Assembly (NCBI GenBank): GCA_017893485.1
Contig: JACEHZ010000589.1
Location: 1,180,501 to 1,244,500 of the forward strand
DNA: 64,000 bases
Direction of reading: 5' to 3'
From: Hemerocallis citrina
Taxonomy: Eukaryota; Streptophyta; Magnoliopsida; Asparagales; Asphodelaceae
Of the stretch, positions 1 through 10,181 are shown in pieces. Positions within the stretch are counted from its first letter, which is position 1. Each line of letters starts with the position of its first letter. The notes below the pieces were generated by a model. That model saw only the letters and a list, made by a program, of their open reading frames with translations, was not told where the DNA came from and ran no database searches. Both the position numbers and the translations under genes were made by a program.

Positions 1-274
1 ATTCCCAGTTATTCACCGGCGTTTTAATTGGAAACGCCGGTGAATGTGTCCGTATATTCGCCTGCGTTTATAATAAAAAACACCGGTGAATAATAAACTT
101 CACCGGCGTGTTTAGGTAAAACGCCGGTGAATACTAACATACGCCGGCGTTTTAAATCGACCTCCGGTGTATGACCATCCCATCTGGCGCCCAATTCCTA
201 CTCGCTCCCTACCCCTACGCTACTAGTAAAACGCCGGGGAATAATCGCCGGTAAAAGCAGTATCTTTTGTAGTG
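1..274. mobile_element. CACTA-1: right end of a CACTA (En/Spm) element cut by the window edge
   Basis: The stretch is made of subterminal repeats of the form CACCGGCGTTT and its complement AAACGCCGGTG, repeated about every 30-40 bases and often facing each other. It ends at 274 in CTTTTGTAGTG, which reads CACTACAAAAG on the other strand, the usual CACTA terminus. Directly after it the sequence becomes a Copia reverse-transcriptase gene, so the element is inserted in Copia A. The other end and any transposase lie outside the window. The repeat sequence matches the array at 56220-56780, so both belong to one family. Confidence 0.8.
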
Positions 275-489
275 CCATCAGGTTTCATTTTTCTCTTGAA
301 AATCCACTTGGAACTGAATGGTTTACTACTTGGTGGAAGATCCACTGGTTTTCAAGTACGGTTTTGCAAGATAGAATCAATTTCGCTCTTAACGGCTTCT
401 TTCCATAGCGGACCATCACTAGAGCTTATCGCTTCTTTGAAAGTTTGGGGTTCACCTTCAAGTATAAAAGCCAAAAAATATGGACCAAA
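275..489 (-). pseudogene. Copia A fragment: start of the reverse-transcriptase domain
   Basis: Read on the minus strand this encodes the linker and N-terminal RT region of a Copia polyprotein, with recognisable blocks EPQTFKEA, WKEA, EIDSI and KWIFKRKMKPDG. There is an in-frame stop where the family has a Trp codon after the EIDSI block. The fragment is bounded by CACTA-1 at 274 and CACTA-2 at 490. Its reading frame joins that of the integrase fragment beyond 5148 once CACTA-2 and one AAA target duplicate are ignored. The rest of RT and RNase H is off the window to the left. Confidence 0.85.
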
Positions 490-599
490 CACTACTAAAG
501 ATATGGGAATTAAGGGCGTATGTACCCCGGCGTTTGGGAAGAGCGCTAGCGGGTTGGAATCTATCCGCGGCGTTTATTTACAAACGCCGGGCTTTGTTG

Positions 600-944
600 C
601 CTATTATTGTGCCCCAGCCCAATTTCCCCACGTTCTTTTCTCACTTTCTCTCTTCGCGCCGCTTCCCCCAAAACCCTACTTCCTATTTTCACACTTCGTG
701 TCGAATCCCCCCAAAACCCTATTTCCCTCTTTCGTTCTTCCGCTAATTTGATCCCTCTTTCCCTCGTCGCCCTCAATCTCTCCGAAACCCAATTTCATCT
801 TTGCTTTCCCTCTTCGATTTTGCACCCGTTCAGTTTTCTCGCCGTAGTTTGCTCGCCGTAGCCGTTCGCAATCGCGTTTGGTGCCGTCGTCGTCATCGCC
901 CTTTCGTAGTCATCCTCAATCTCTCTCTTCGTAAACCCTAGGTA
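600..944 (+). other. Pyrimidine-rich segment resembling a captured plant 5' UTR/first exon
   Basis: Just inside the left subterminal repeats the sequence turns CT-rich, with several AAACCCTA motifs, and ends in AAACCCTAG followed by GTAATTATT, a good splice donor. This looks like the 5' UTR and first-exon end of a plant gene. Short exon-like pieces with AG..GT borders follow at about 1100-1126 and 2111-2161. No start codon or protein could be assigned, and it is not shown that these come from the same gene as the MDH exons. Open frames here have no recognisable product. Confidence 0.35.
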
Positions 945-3420
945 ATTATTCTATAAACCCTCTTTATTAATATAAACCAAAGATGAATGACGATTTTTTA
1001 ATCTGAGTTGTGGTTTTTTCTGAGTTTCTTTTAATTTTGTTAATCGACTACAGAGATCTGATTTTTTCCCTTTACATCTTTTTCATATTTGAAGTGCAGG
1101 ATCGTTAGAATCACTACCCTCATACTGGTCAGTTACTTTGGTTTATTCTTATCTGCAAATGTTTGTTGTTTATATTAGTTGAATAAGGGGAGTGGATTGT
1201 TCCTTGAATTTTTTTTAAAAAAAAGAAGGGATTGGATGTCAGATTTATGAATTGCACTTTTAGTTAGTTAATAAATTATATGGGTTGTGGGCAAGTTTGT
1301 ACCTATTTTTGGGTCGATTAGTGGAAGTAGTTTTCGGTGTTAGAGTTTTCTTTTGTGCATGTTATGACACAAGTAAATGTGGGAAATATTGGTAGGCTGA
1401 GAGCGTCTTCAGTTTTTTTAATGATTGTTTGTGTTCGTAAGTTCATTTGGTGAGTGTGCATATCAGGGTGAGGTCCTAAGTTGATATTAATACATCAGTG
1501 TTAGAAATTATATTTTTTTAGTTGTTATGTATTGCCACTTTTAATTGTTTGTATTTTATCTATAATATCTAGATTCTTAATTAATAGAGGTGGTATTTCA
1601 TCATATCTGTTGTCAGTGCAAGGGACACATACTGTGCAATTACTTAGTTTAATTGGTCTCCAAAATTTATGACTTTGTTGTTGTTCTTCATCATATCTGT
1701 CATTTTCTAATTCAAATTAAGTAGCAAACTTATCACATGTGTATCACATTCGGTAGTCCCATACTTTTTTACATCATGATAACTGGGAAAAAGAAATTAG
1801 AAATGTTTTCAAATGTAGTTTATGCTTTGTAACAAATGATAAATATATCTACAACATAATAAAGGACAAATTTTAGTGATTGTCTGTGTACACAATGTAG
1901 TATAATTATACTGCTGATCAATGTGAATGACCATTCAAACTTGAATATGATTTCTATATCTAATCGAGGTTTGAGTAGCAAATAAGATTTTATTCTCTCT
2001 CAGGAAATTGGATACCAAGTTGCTTAATCTACATAATCTTATCAGATTTATAAGCATATTCTTGTTTAAGTTATTCATTTTCTGTTCTTTTCTTTTTCCC
2101 TGTGCTACAGATTGCCAAAGTTCCGATGGGATGTAATTTGCCTTCCTTTAGGGCCTTTGAGGTAATGCACATAATTATTACATAGCAATAGATAAATGAA
2201 AGTGACAATATATTGTGGGAAAATTGAATGCATGGTTTCAGCTTCTCGATAATTTCAGTACATAATTTTAAAGTTTCTGTATTGATGACTTATACCGAAT
2301 AATAGTAGACTTTAAGGTGGCAATATGGAAAAAAAACATGCTCATTATGGGGCTTAGGAACTACTGAGGCAAATCAGTTTATTATGGTTCCAAGACTGAG
2401 CATTTATATCAAAAGTTTGTAGGTAAAATCTTTTATCTGATATGGCTGATGCTTCTCAGTTTTGGTTTGATAAATAAGAAAATGCAATTCAACATTTAGT
2501 AGTTTTTTTATTAATACTTTGGATAACAGATTACTGACAATAGTATCTATCCAATTGCCATATTGAGTATGGGCATGGTGGCATTATTGTGACAAAAAGA
2601 GTATATGACTAATGTAGAAATTCAATAGGACTCTTGAATGTAGAGCATAATGCTCTAATTCGACCCTTTTGAAGACCCTTTTGAAGATGCAAATTGAGGG
2701 AACGACTAGTAGTTTTCACTACCATGACTTTACCATTTTAGTGGTTGCCTTTTGTGAAATTGATTCCACTTTTGGCTCAGAGTTCTCTGATCTACGATTT
2801 GGGTTGATGTGATTCTCTGGTTTATAATGTTAATCTGCCTCTTTATTACTATGTTTAGTCTCTTCCCTGTCCAGGACTGGGCCAATCTGGAGATTTGTTC
2901 CTTGGGTTGAGCTTAAACTAGAAATTTATTGAATGGTAGGATCACCTACCTGTGCTTTTATCTAACTCAAGGTGCTCTTTTGCTCATTATTTATGTGACC
3001 TGGAACTCTTGACCACTTAATAGAAGTTGATGTCAGGACTTAGACTGCTAATCTAAAATTGGGGGGCTGGACAATGTTTTTATGGAGCTTCTTTACTGTT
3101 TTATTCTGTAGCAGACTAATGTTAAAAACTTGGATAAGGAGGTTGGTATCTTTGCCAGTTTTTTTTTTTTAATTTTAAAATCTCTTCTGTTATCACACAT
3201 GCAGTCTTCCTCAAATATTTAGGTTATAAGACATTCATCTGGTAAGGAGAGAGGTCATGCGGCTCATATAGAGGGTATTTTAGTCTTTCTAAGCAATCAT
3301 CTTCATTCACATTTTGGGATAAAGTTTTTTTCTTGTATTATACTATGTATTAAATGAGTGCCTGTAATTTTTCCCTAGCATACGTTTTTTTTAATATTAC
3401 ATTCGTTTATATATCTGCAG
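945..3420 (+). other. AT-rich interior of CACTA-2, intron-like
   Basis: No protein of note is encoded here. The stretch is T-rich like a plant intron and contains a polypyrimidine tract and CTGCAG acceptor at 3415-3420 ahead of the first MDH exon. Two short segments with splice-like borders (about 1100-1126 and 2111-2161) may be exon remnants. Otherwise I see nothing in it. Confidence 0.4.
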
Positions 3421-3858
3421 GGCAAATTGGATATGCACTTGTACCTATGATTGCTCGAGGGATAATGCTTGGTCCAGATCAGCCAGTTATCTTGCACATG
3501 CTTGACATTTCGCCTGCTGCAGAGGCTCTGAATGGAGTTAAGATGGAGTTAATTGATGCAGCATTTCCCCTTCTTAAAGGTATTTGCTTCCTATTAAATA
3601 TGTTAACAGTTAACAAAGCATTTTCCCCTTCGTATTTCTCTTTTTCCAGATTAATACATTGTTTCCTGAATTGGTGTATCAGGAGTTCTTTCGACGACTG
3701 ATATTGTCGAGGCCTGTACTGGGGTTAATGTAGCTATCATGGTTGGTGGATTTCCAAGGAAAGAAGGAATTGAGAGGAAAGATGTGATGACGAAGAATGT
3801 CTCTATCTACAAGTCTCAAGCATCTGCACTTGAAAAGCATGCAGCTGCAAACTGCTAG
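3421..3858 (+). pseudogene. Captured exons of a cytosolic NAD-malate dehydrogenase gene
   Basis: Two exons (3421-3579 and 3683-3858) encode about 111 residues that I recognise as plant cytosolic malate dehydrogenase, which interconverts malate and oxaloacetate with NAD. Exon one begins [14 protein letters not shown] and contains PVILHMLDI, the end of the nucleotide-binding fold. Exon two contains [19 protein letters not shown] and ERKDVM, the substrate-specificity loop, and ends [15 protein letters not shown]. Splice sites are intact: CTGCAG acceptor, AAAG/GTATTT donor, TATCAG acceptor, GTATGG donor. The last exon codon is TAG at 3856-3858 where the family has a Lys codon, so the frame stops. 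The exon with the start codon and the Gly-rich motif, and all downstream exons with the catalytic Asp and His, are missing. It lies inside CACTA-2, a transduplicated fragment rather than a resident gene. Confidence 0.9.
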
Positions 3859-4819
3859 GTATGGAAGATTGAATATTTTTCTCATATGATCTATTTACTT
3901 AGCAGTCTAACCTTTTTGGAGCAAGACAACAAATTACATTTGATGACTTGCTCTGCTCACTTGTAACACGAAGATTATTTGAGTTAAACTGTGCCCTGTG
4001 TACATACCTTATGTTTGATTTGATGATCTTATATGTGCTGCAACACACACACTCACACACTAGATTATGGGCATGTTCATAATGAAGTAGGTTGGGTTCA
4101 CATTAGTTGAGATTTCTGAACAGTTGCTTATTTAAATATTTACTTGATTTTATGCACTAATTTATAGCAATTAGTTTGGAGTAGTAAATATTGCATATTT
4201 GGTGTCTACCTCTTTATACCTAACATGCTAGCATGCTTTTTTTGTTAGTAAAATCTTCAATCAAAAGATGTATGCAAAATTTCTTAATTGACTAATAAAC
4301 ATAAAAAATTGTAATTGAAATAGAGGCCAGCCAAAGACACACCTCTCATTTTATACTTCTAGATTAGCTAAGTTGTATCGGTTAGAATTGTATCAGTTAG
4401 TAAACAATATGAAGATTCTAACCATATGCATCTTATTTAATTCCAGGTAGCTTGAGATGGTGGTGTACATTAAGGATTTGACTCTCAGGCGTGTACGATT
4501 TGACTATTAATGTTTCTGTTTCTTTTCTTTCTTCTTTTGTAGTGTTTTAGGTCTTGTTTATTCGTACAAATTTGTATCCTAAGAACAATGAAAATTAGAC
4601 CTTATATATGTATGATATTTAAGATCAATGAAACAAATTTCGTATGTATGTGGTCAAACTAATGTTAATTTGAATTTTGTTATATAATGACTTCGGTGAA
4701 CTGCTTAATTATGAAATATATCGTATTGATCATTATTATGAATTGTGTATAGGTTTTTTTGTGTATTTAAATATTAAATTTGTTTTTTTTACTTTGAAAT
4801 AGGGAAAAAATAAAAAATA
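3859..4819 (+). other. Right interior of CACTA-2
   Basis: AT-rich sequence after the MDH exon donor. I see no further MDH exon and no transposase. A short run of alternating CA (about 4041-4060) is present. The right subterminal repeats begin at about 4820. Confidence 0.4.
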
Positions 4820-5148
4820 AAACTTCCCCGACGTTTGGAAACGTCAGGGTTGAAGGTATCCCCAGCGTTTCTAAGACCTTCCCCGGCATTTTAGAAACGC
4901 CAAGGATTATAAATGCTAAAAAAAAAATTTAATCATAAACCCGGCGTGTAAAGCGCCGAGTTAAATACTAAAAAACGCCGTGGTTATCTGAACATTGCCC
5001 GGCGTTTGGAAGCGTCGGGGTTTCCATAAATCATCCCCGGCGGAGAAATGGACGGCGGTTTGGGAAACCCCTTGGGGTATATCCACGGCATTTTTAAACA
5101 CCAGGCAAAGGAAAAAAAACGTCAGGGATTAAGTTATTGTTTGTAGTG

Positions 5149-7620
5149 AAACAATTTTTTGGTTCTTGTTCTTTTACTACGTCTAGGTTTCTCCTCAACT
5201 TCTTCATCTTGGTTTTCACTATCGTCACTGATAGTCTCATGCGTTCGTTTGGAATAACTTGGTTCTTCATTAGACTTACATACAAATACATCTTCAAAGA
5301 ATGATGCATTTCTAGACTCCATTATTGTGTTTTGTGATATCTCGGAGATATCGAATTTGTAAACCAAGAACCGATAAGCACTACTATTATGTGCATAGCC
5401 GATGAAAATGCAATCAACCATTTTGGGTCCTATTTTAACTTTCTTAGGTGGAGGTATTACCCCCTTAGCAAGACATCCCCACATTCGCAGGTAATTATAA
5501 GATGACTTTCTTCTTTTCTGTAATTCATATGGTGTTTTTTCTTCTTTCCTTTTGGGCACATTATTCAAAAGTTAGTTAGCTGAAAGAATAGCTTATTCCC
5601 ACAAGTTTGGTGGAAAATCAGAACTTATTAACATTGCATTCATCATTTCCTTCAACGTACGATTCTTTCGCTCAGCAACGCTGTTGGACTGAGGAGAATA
5701 ATGCAATGTGGTTGCATGTATAATCCCATTCTTAGCACAAGTTTCATAAAATGGCGATTCATACTCTTCACCTCGGTCACTTCTTAGTGCCTTAATTTTC
5801 TTGTTGAGTTGATTCTCGACTTACTTTTTATAGAGAACAAATTTCTCTATAGCTTCGTCCTTGCTTTTAAGCAAATACACATAACAATATTTTGTGCTAT
5901 CATCAATAAAGGTAATAAAACATTTATTACCACCTCTTGTTTTTACATTTTCAGATCACAAATATCAGTGTGTGTTAAATCAAAAGATTCAGTGTTTCTT
6001 TCAACACTTTTAAATGATGATCTTGTCAGTTTTGCCTCAACAAAATTTTCACACTTATATTTGGAATCAATTTGGAATGTTGGTATATGATTCAAGTTAA
6101 TTAATCTATGCAAAGTATCATAATTAACATGTTCAAGTCTACCATAACATAAATTTGAAGACTCAAGCATATAAGTAGAAGAGCTAGCTTTATTGATATT
6201 CTTGACCATGGTCATTACATTGAGTTTAAACATTCCACCACTTATGTATCCTCTACCAACATACATTCTTTGACTGATTCAAACACTAAACGAAATTCGT
6301 GATTATCAAGCAATGAACCAAATACCAGCTTCTTACGAATTTCAGGAACATATGCAACATTGTTCAGAGTCAGTTTCTTTCCAGAATTCATCTTCAAGAT
6401 CACCTTGTCTTGGCCCTTAATTTCGAAAGTGGTCGAGTTCCCCATAAACATATTCTCCTCATTCTTTCATGGTTCGAAAGTATAGAACATACTTCTGTTG
6501 GAGCACACATGTCGAGTGGCTCCAGTGTCAATCCACCATTCCTTGGGGTTTGAACCCATCATGTTCACCTCCGAGATCACAGCTGAGAGGTTGATATCAG
6601 AAACATATTGAGCAATGCCTTCAACAATATTTTCTTATTTGTTCCTGTTCTTCTTGGGTAGTCTGTAATCTGTAGACTTGTGACCTAGCTTGTCACAGTT
6701 GAAACACTTTCCCTGAAACATCGGCTTCTTGGAGATTCCTCCCTTAGGCCCCAACTTGAACCTCTTATTGTTGTGCTTTTTGGAACGTTGACTATATTCC
6801 ACCACATTAGCCTTGGCCGCCTAACTGATGGTTCCGACCTTTTCAGACTCTCTATTATCTTCTTCAATACGAAGCATGACAATGAGATCCTCAATGCCCA
6901 TTTTCGTTCGCTTATGCTTCAAGTAATTTTTTAAGTCTTTCCTATCTGTTGGCAATTTTTTAATAATACAAGAAACTTGAAAGTTCACACTTAGGTTCAT
7001 ACCTTCAGCATATATCTCATGCAAGATCAGTTAAATTTTTTGAACCTGACTGATCACCGTTTTGGAATCTACCATTTTATAGTCTAGGAAGCGGCCCACA
7101 ATGAATTTTTTGGCACCGACATCCTCTGTTTTGTATTTATGATTTAGGGATTCCTACAGTTCTTTAGCTGTGCTTTTATCAATATAAACATTGTGTAAAG
7201 AATCGGCTAATCCGTTCATTATGTAGTTCTTACATATGTAACCAGCATTTTTCCCAGCATCCACAGAGCCGATGACTTGGTTATCTTGCTCATCTTCTTT
7301 AAGATTTTGAGTTTCTTCGTTCAAGAATATTGCGAAATTCAAGGTCGTCAAGTAGAACATCATTTTCTTTTGTCACCTCTTAAAATTATTCCCGTTGAAC
7401 TTCTAAGGTTTTTCCCCATGGAAGACTGAGATAAGTACAACGGTTGGCATTGGCACTCAGCCACAGCAATAGTCGGCACTAGTGCCGCATCAGCAATAAC
7501 AGCATTCTCTGATGCATATGTCATATTTAATCTGAAAATACACAACACGAGTGTAAGTTTTTCAGATTGAAAATAAAAATAAAAAGAGTGCCTCAAAATC
7601 AAGGAAATAGAAATCAAAAA
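5149..7620 (-). pseudogene. Copia A: decayed gag-protease-integrase region
   Basis: Read right to left this is the 5' half of a Copia polyprotein. In order: a gag segment near 7617-7154 with the block YICKNYIMNGLADSLHNVY; gag central region at about 6820-7020; a zinc knuckle CFNCDKLGHK near 6690-6725 whose last Cys is replaced by Tyr; a protease motif DTGATRHVCS near 6500-6530; pre-integrase block at about 6070-6160; integrase core SDRGEEYE and SNSVAERKNRTLK at about 5650-5800; and the conserved tail MWGCLAK, IGYAHNSSAYRFLVY in an open frame at 5134-5568. Stops and frameshifts break it throughout. CACTA-2 interrupts it at 5148 and it continues at 489. It cannot encode a working element. Confidence 0.88.
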
Positions 7621-7916
7621 GGGAAATCTATTTTAAGTTTGTTACAAAATTTGTTTGCAATAAAACCAAGTTTGATCTTTAAGGCACAAAATCAGAAAGG
7701 GAGGAAAAGAAGAAAACAAATAAATTAAAAAAGAAATGAAAATTACAAAAACCTAACAGTGGACAAAACTGTTTCTGCATTTATTTCAATCGTTACAAAC
7801 ACAAGTCGCATGCAAACCAGTCCAAGATTTGCATCCCCCCCCCCCAATCCCCTACGCGCACGAGAGAGAGTCTCTTGACTTGCTATGTTACAATGCCACG
7901 AAAGAGGTTATTATAT
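7621..7916 (-). other. Copia A leader or 5' LTR part, left of Tat-1
   Basis: Non-coding sequence upstream of Copia A gag, including a run of 12 C at about 7837-7848. Tat-1 is inserted at 7917-7921, so this segment and 20866-21119 were once contiguous and should hold the Copia A leader and 5' LTR. I could not place a PBS or the inner LTR border, because the partner LTR lies outside the window. Confidence 0.4.
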
Positions 7917-7921
7917 ATCAT

Positions 7922-8542
7922 TGTTGCCGCTAAATCTGGTGTGAGGGCAAACATATAGTATTTGTGGATTCTTAGGAAAACTGAATAGCAAACCTGTACA
8001 CCTGTTCCGTCGGAGTTTGACGCTGACTCCTGCCGTACACCTGCAAAAAGTGCGAGACACCGGGGTTGTTCCTGGCGACGCACCCTCCGACGCTCAAGTC
8101 AGTAATCAGGGAAGATTATGAAAGAGCGCAAAAACTGGCAAAAGATTGATTACCTCTTAATGGAGATGGATGGGGGGTATTTATGGGCATCTTAGGGACT
8201 GGATTAGGAATGTAATCCCCATGATCTAATAAGGAATATTCTCCTTGTAAACAGATTAGGAATGTAATCCCTAATTCCCAGTGGAAGGATAGGCATGAAT
8301 CAGGGCCGTTGATTAGGATTTAACCAGGAACCCTAATTCTATCCCTCTGGATCGGGCTTTCTGCTAGTTGAAACCCACACCCGATTGAGGCAGATCCGTT
8401 CGTGGGTTATTGGATCTTTGACGAAAAGATCCAGTACCCATCTCAGGCCCATTGGTAGGTGAAATTACCGTTTTACCCCTGGGCTTCAGGATTCGTGCCC
8501 GATTTGGACGGTTCCGATTAAACCCCATTTTTAGCCATATCA
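7922..8542 (-). repeat. Tat-1 3' LTR
   Basis: 621 bp direct repeat of 20240-20860. The TATA box of the other LTR (TATAAATA on the minus strand) is changed here: the plus strand reads TATTTATG at about 8179-8186. Terminal dinucleotides are TG..CA. Confidence 0.93.
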
Positions 8543-8566
8543 CGAGCCCCCCACTCCCGAAGACTG
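8543..8566 (-). promoter_or_regulatory. Tat-1 polypurine tract
   Basis: On the minus strand the bases directly before the 3' LTR read GGGAGTGGGGGGCTCG, a purine run in the position where plus-strand DNA synthesis is primed. The same block adjoins the Tat-2 LTR at 27092. Confidence 0.75.
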
Positions 8567-9089
8567 AGCTTGATCAGCCTTTGAGGAGAAGTTTTACTGT
8601 TTTAATGGCTAGTGGAGTTGTATCGGAGTCCAAATGGAAGGTTTTGAATCTTGAAGGAGGTAGTGTGGTGATTTTTCAAGTGGATTGAACTCTGAGTCGC
8701 TCCTGAGCTCCCATGGTCATGTGGTGTTCTTGTAGGAATATCCTTTTAACTTTGCGAAGTGTCAATTCGTCGTTCAGGGGTCTTAGAAGATTGTTCTTGA
8801 CAATAATCACTTGTTTGGGGACTAGAAAATGCTTCCCCACCTCTACAATTGCTTTCCAGGAGTTCTTCCTTAATTTCCCAAAATTTTAATTGTTTTTTCG
8901 CGATCTCTTGGTGGACGGCCCGACCGTTTTCCTTCGTTGTGTGGCCTACATGCTTGTTTCATACTTCCGACCCCTTCCAACCCTCACTGCCCAGGAGGCC
9001 GAGGTCTGTAGGTGGTTCGGCACCTCTTTCCGAAGAGGAGAGGGACCTCGGCTAGGTTGTGAGTGCTGAGAGGGAGTTCGGCGAAGTCT
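8567..9089. other. Tat-1 3' untranslated spacer
   Basis: Non-coding sequence between the PPT and the 58 bp array. The first part matches the start of Tat-2's interior (27092-27180). No gene is seen. Confidence 0.5.
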
Positions 9090-9738
9090 GAGGTCCAATC
9101 TTTCCACGTAATAGGGTCGGTGCCAAGAGCGCTCGGCAGCTGATGCCGAACCCCAATTTTTCCCCGTAACAGGGTCGGTGTCAAGAACACTCGGCAGCTG
9201 GTGCCGAACCCCAATTTTTCCTCGTAACGGGGTCAGTGTCAAGAACGCTCGGCAGCTGGTGCCGAACCCCAATTTTTTCCCGTAACGGGGTCGGTGTCAA
9301 GAGCGCTCGACAGCTGGTGCCGAACCCCAATTTTTCCCCGTAACAGGGTCGGTGTCAAGAGCGCTCGGCAGCTGGTGCCGAACCCCAATTTTTTCCCGTA
9401 ACAGGGTCGGTGTCAAGAACGCTCGGCAGCTGGTGCCGAACCCCAATTTTTCCCCGTAACGAGGTCGGTGTCAAGACCGCTCGAAAGCTGGTGCCGAACC
9501 CCAATTTTTCCCCGTAACGGGGTCGGTGTCAAGAGCGCTCGGCAGCTGGTGCCGAACCCCAATTTTTCCCCGTAACGGGGTCGGTGTCAAGAACGCTCGG
9601 CAGCTGGTGCCGAACTCCAATTTTTCCCCATAACGGGATCGGTGTCAAGAACGCTCGGCAGCTGGTGCCGAACCCCAATTTTCTCCCGTAACAGGGTCGG
9701 TGTCAAGAACGCTCGGCAGCTGGTGCCGAGGTCCAAGA
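9090..9738. repeat. 58 bp tandem array in Tat-1
   Basis: Eleven copies of a 58 bp unit, tracked by the core GTGCCGAACCCCAA at 9145, 9203, 9261, 9319, 9377, 9435, 9493, 9551, 9609, 9667 and 9725. Every step is exactly 58, with only point differences and no indel. The same GAGGTCCAA sequence borders both ends of the array. Arrays in the 3' untranslated region of Tat-lineage elements are known as a source of satellite DNA. Here the array also lies upstream of the antisense gene's TATA box. Confidence 0.92.
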
Positions 9739-10020
9739 CTTGGCATTTTTGGCGTAGGATGCACTGCAGAGTTGGTGGCTTCTGCACAGCTGGCAGACGT
9801 GGTAGTCATTAAATGTGATGGCTTCTGAACTTCTGACAGCTCTGACAGATGAGATGCTCATTTAATGCTGTGACCTCTGAGCTTCTGTCAGATGGGACAG
9901 TAATTAATGCGGTGTACGGCTTGGCGTGGTAATCAAGGCGACGATTGAGGTCGCTTTTGTCGTTTTGTGTGAATTGGCCGGTAGTACAGGCCCATTAACC
10001 TCGTTTGGCACGCCTCTCTC

Positions 10021-10028
10021 TATAAAAC
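10021..10028 (+). promoter_or_regulatory. TATA box of the antisense gene in Tat-1
   Basis: TATAAAAC followed by a CT-rich stretch typical of a plant transcription start, 154 bases before the ATG at 10182. It points along the plus strand, opposite to the retrotransposon. Confidence 0.6.
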
Positions 10029-10181
10029 CTCACCCCCCTCTCATTTTTCACTTCTCTTCTTTTTTGCTCAGGCTATCTTTTGTGCTAAGCGAGTGTTTCT
10101 GGTGGTCGACGTTCGTTTTCTGGTGAAGTTTCCGGCAGCTAATCTTTTAAGGTAACTTATACTCAGTTTACTTCATAAACT

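Larger units (their letters stand above)
490..5148. mobile_element. CACTA-2: complete non-autonomous CACTA element carrying host exons
   Basis: The ends are CACTACTAAAG at 490 and ..TTTGTAGTG at 5148 (CACTACAAAC on the other strand), flanked by the 3 bp duplication AAA (487-489 and 5149-5151), as expected for the superfamily. Subterminal repeats with the core CCCCGGCGTTT occupy about 520-600 and 4820-5110. No transposase is visible; the interior is AT-rich intron-like sequence with captured host exons (MDH at 3421-3858 and possibly a 5' UTR at 600-944). The element sits in the integrase/RT linker of Copia A. It must depend on an autonomous CACTA elsewhere for movement. Confidence 0.85.

Noticed and set aside
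3354..3701. A single 115-codon MDH-like frame
   Set aside because: The frame runs through introns on both sides. Only 3421-3579 is exon; the second exon is in another frame at 3683-3858.
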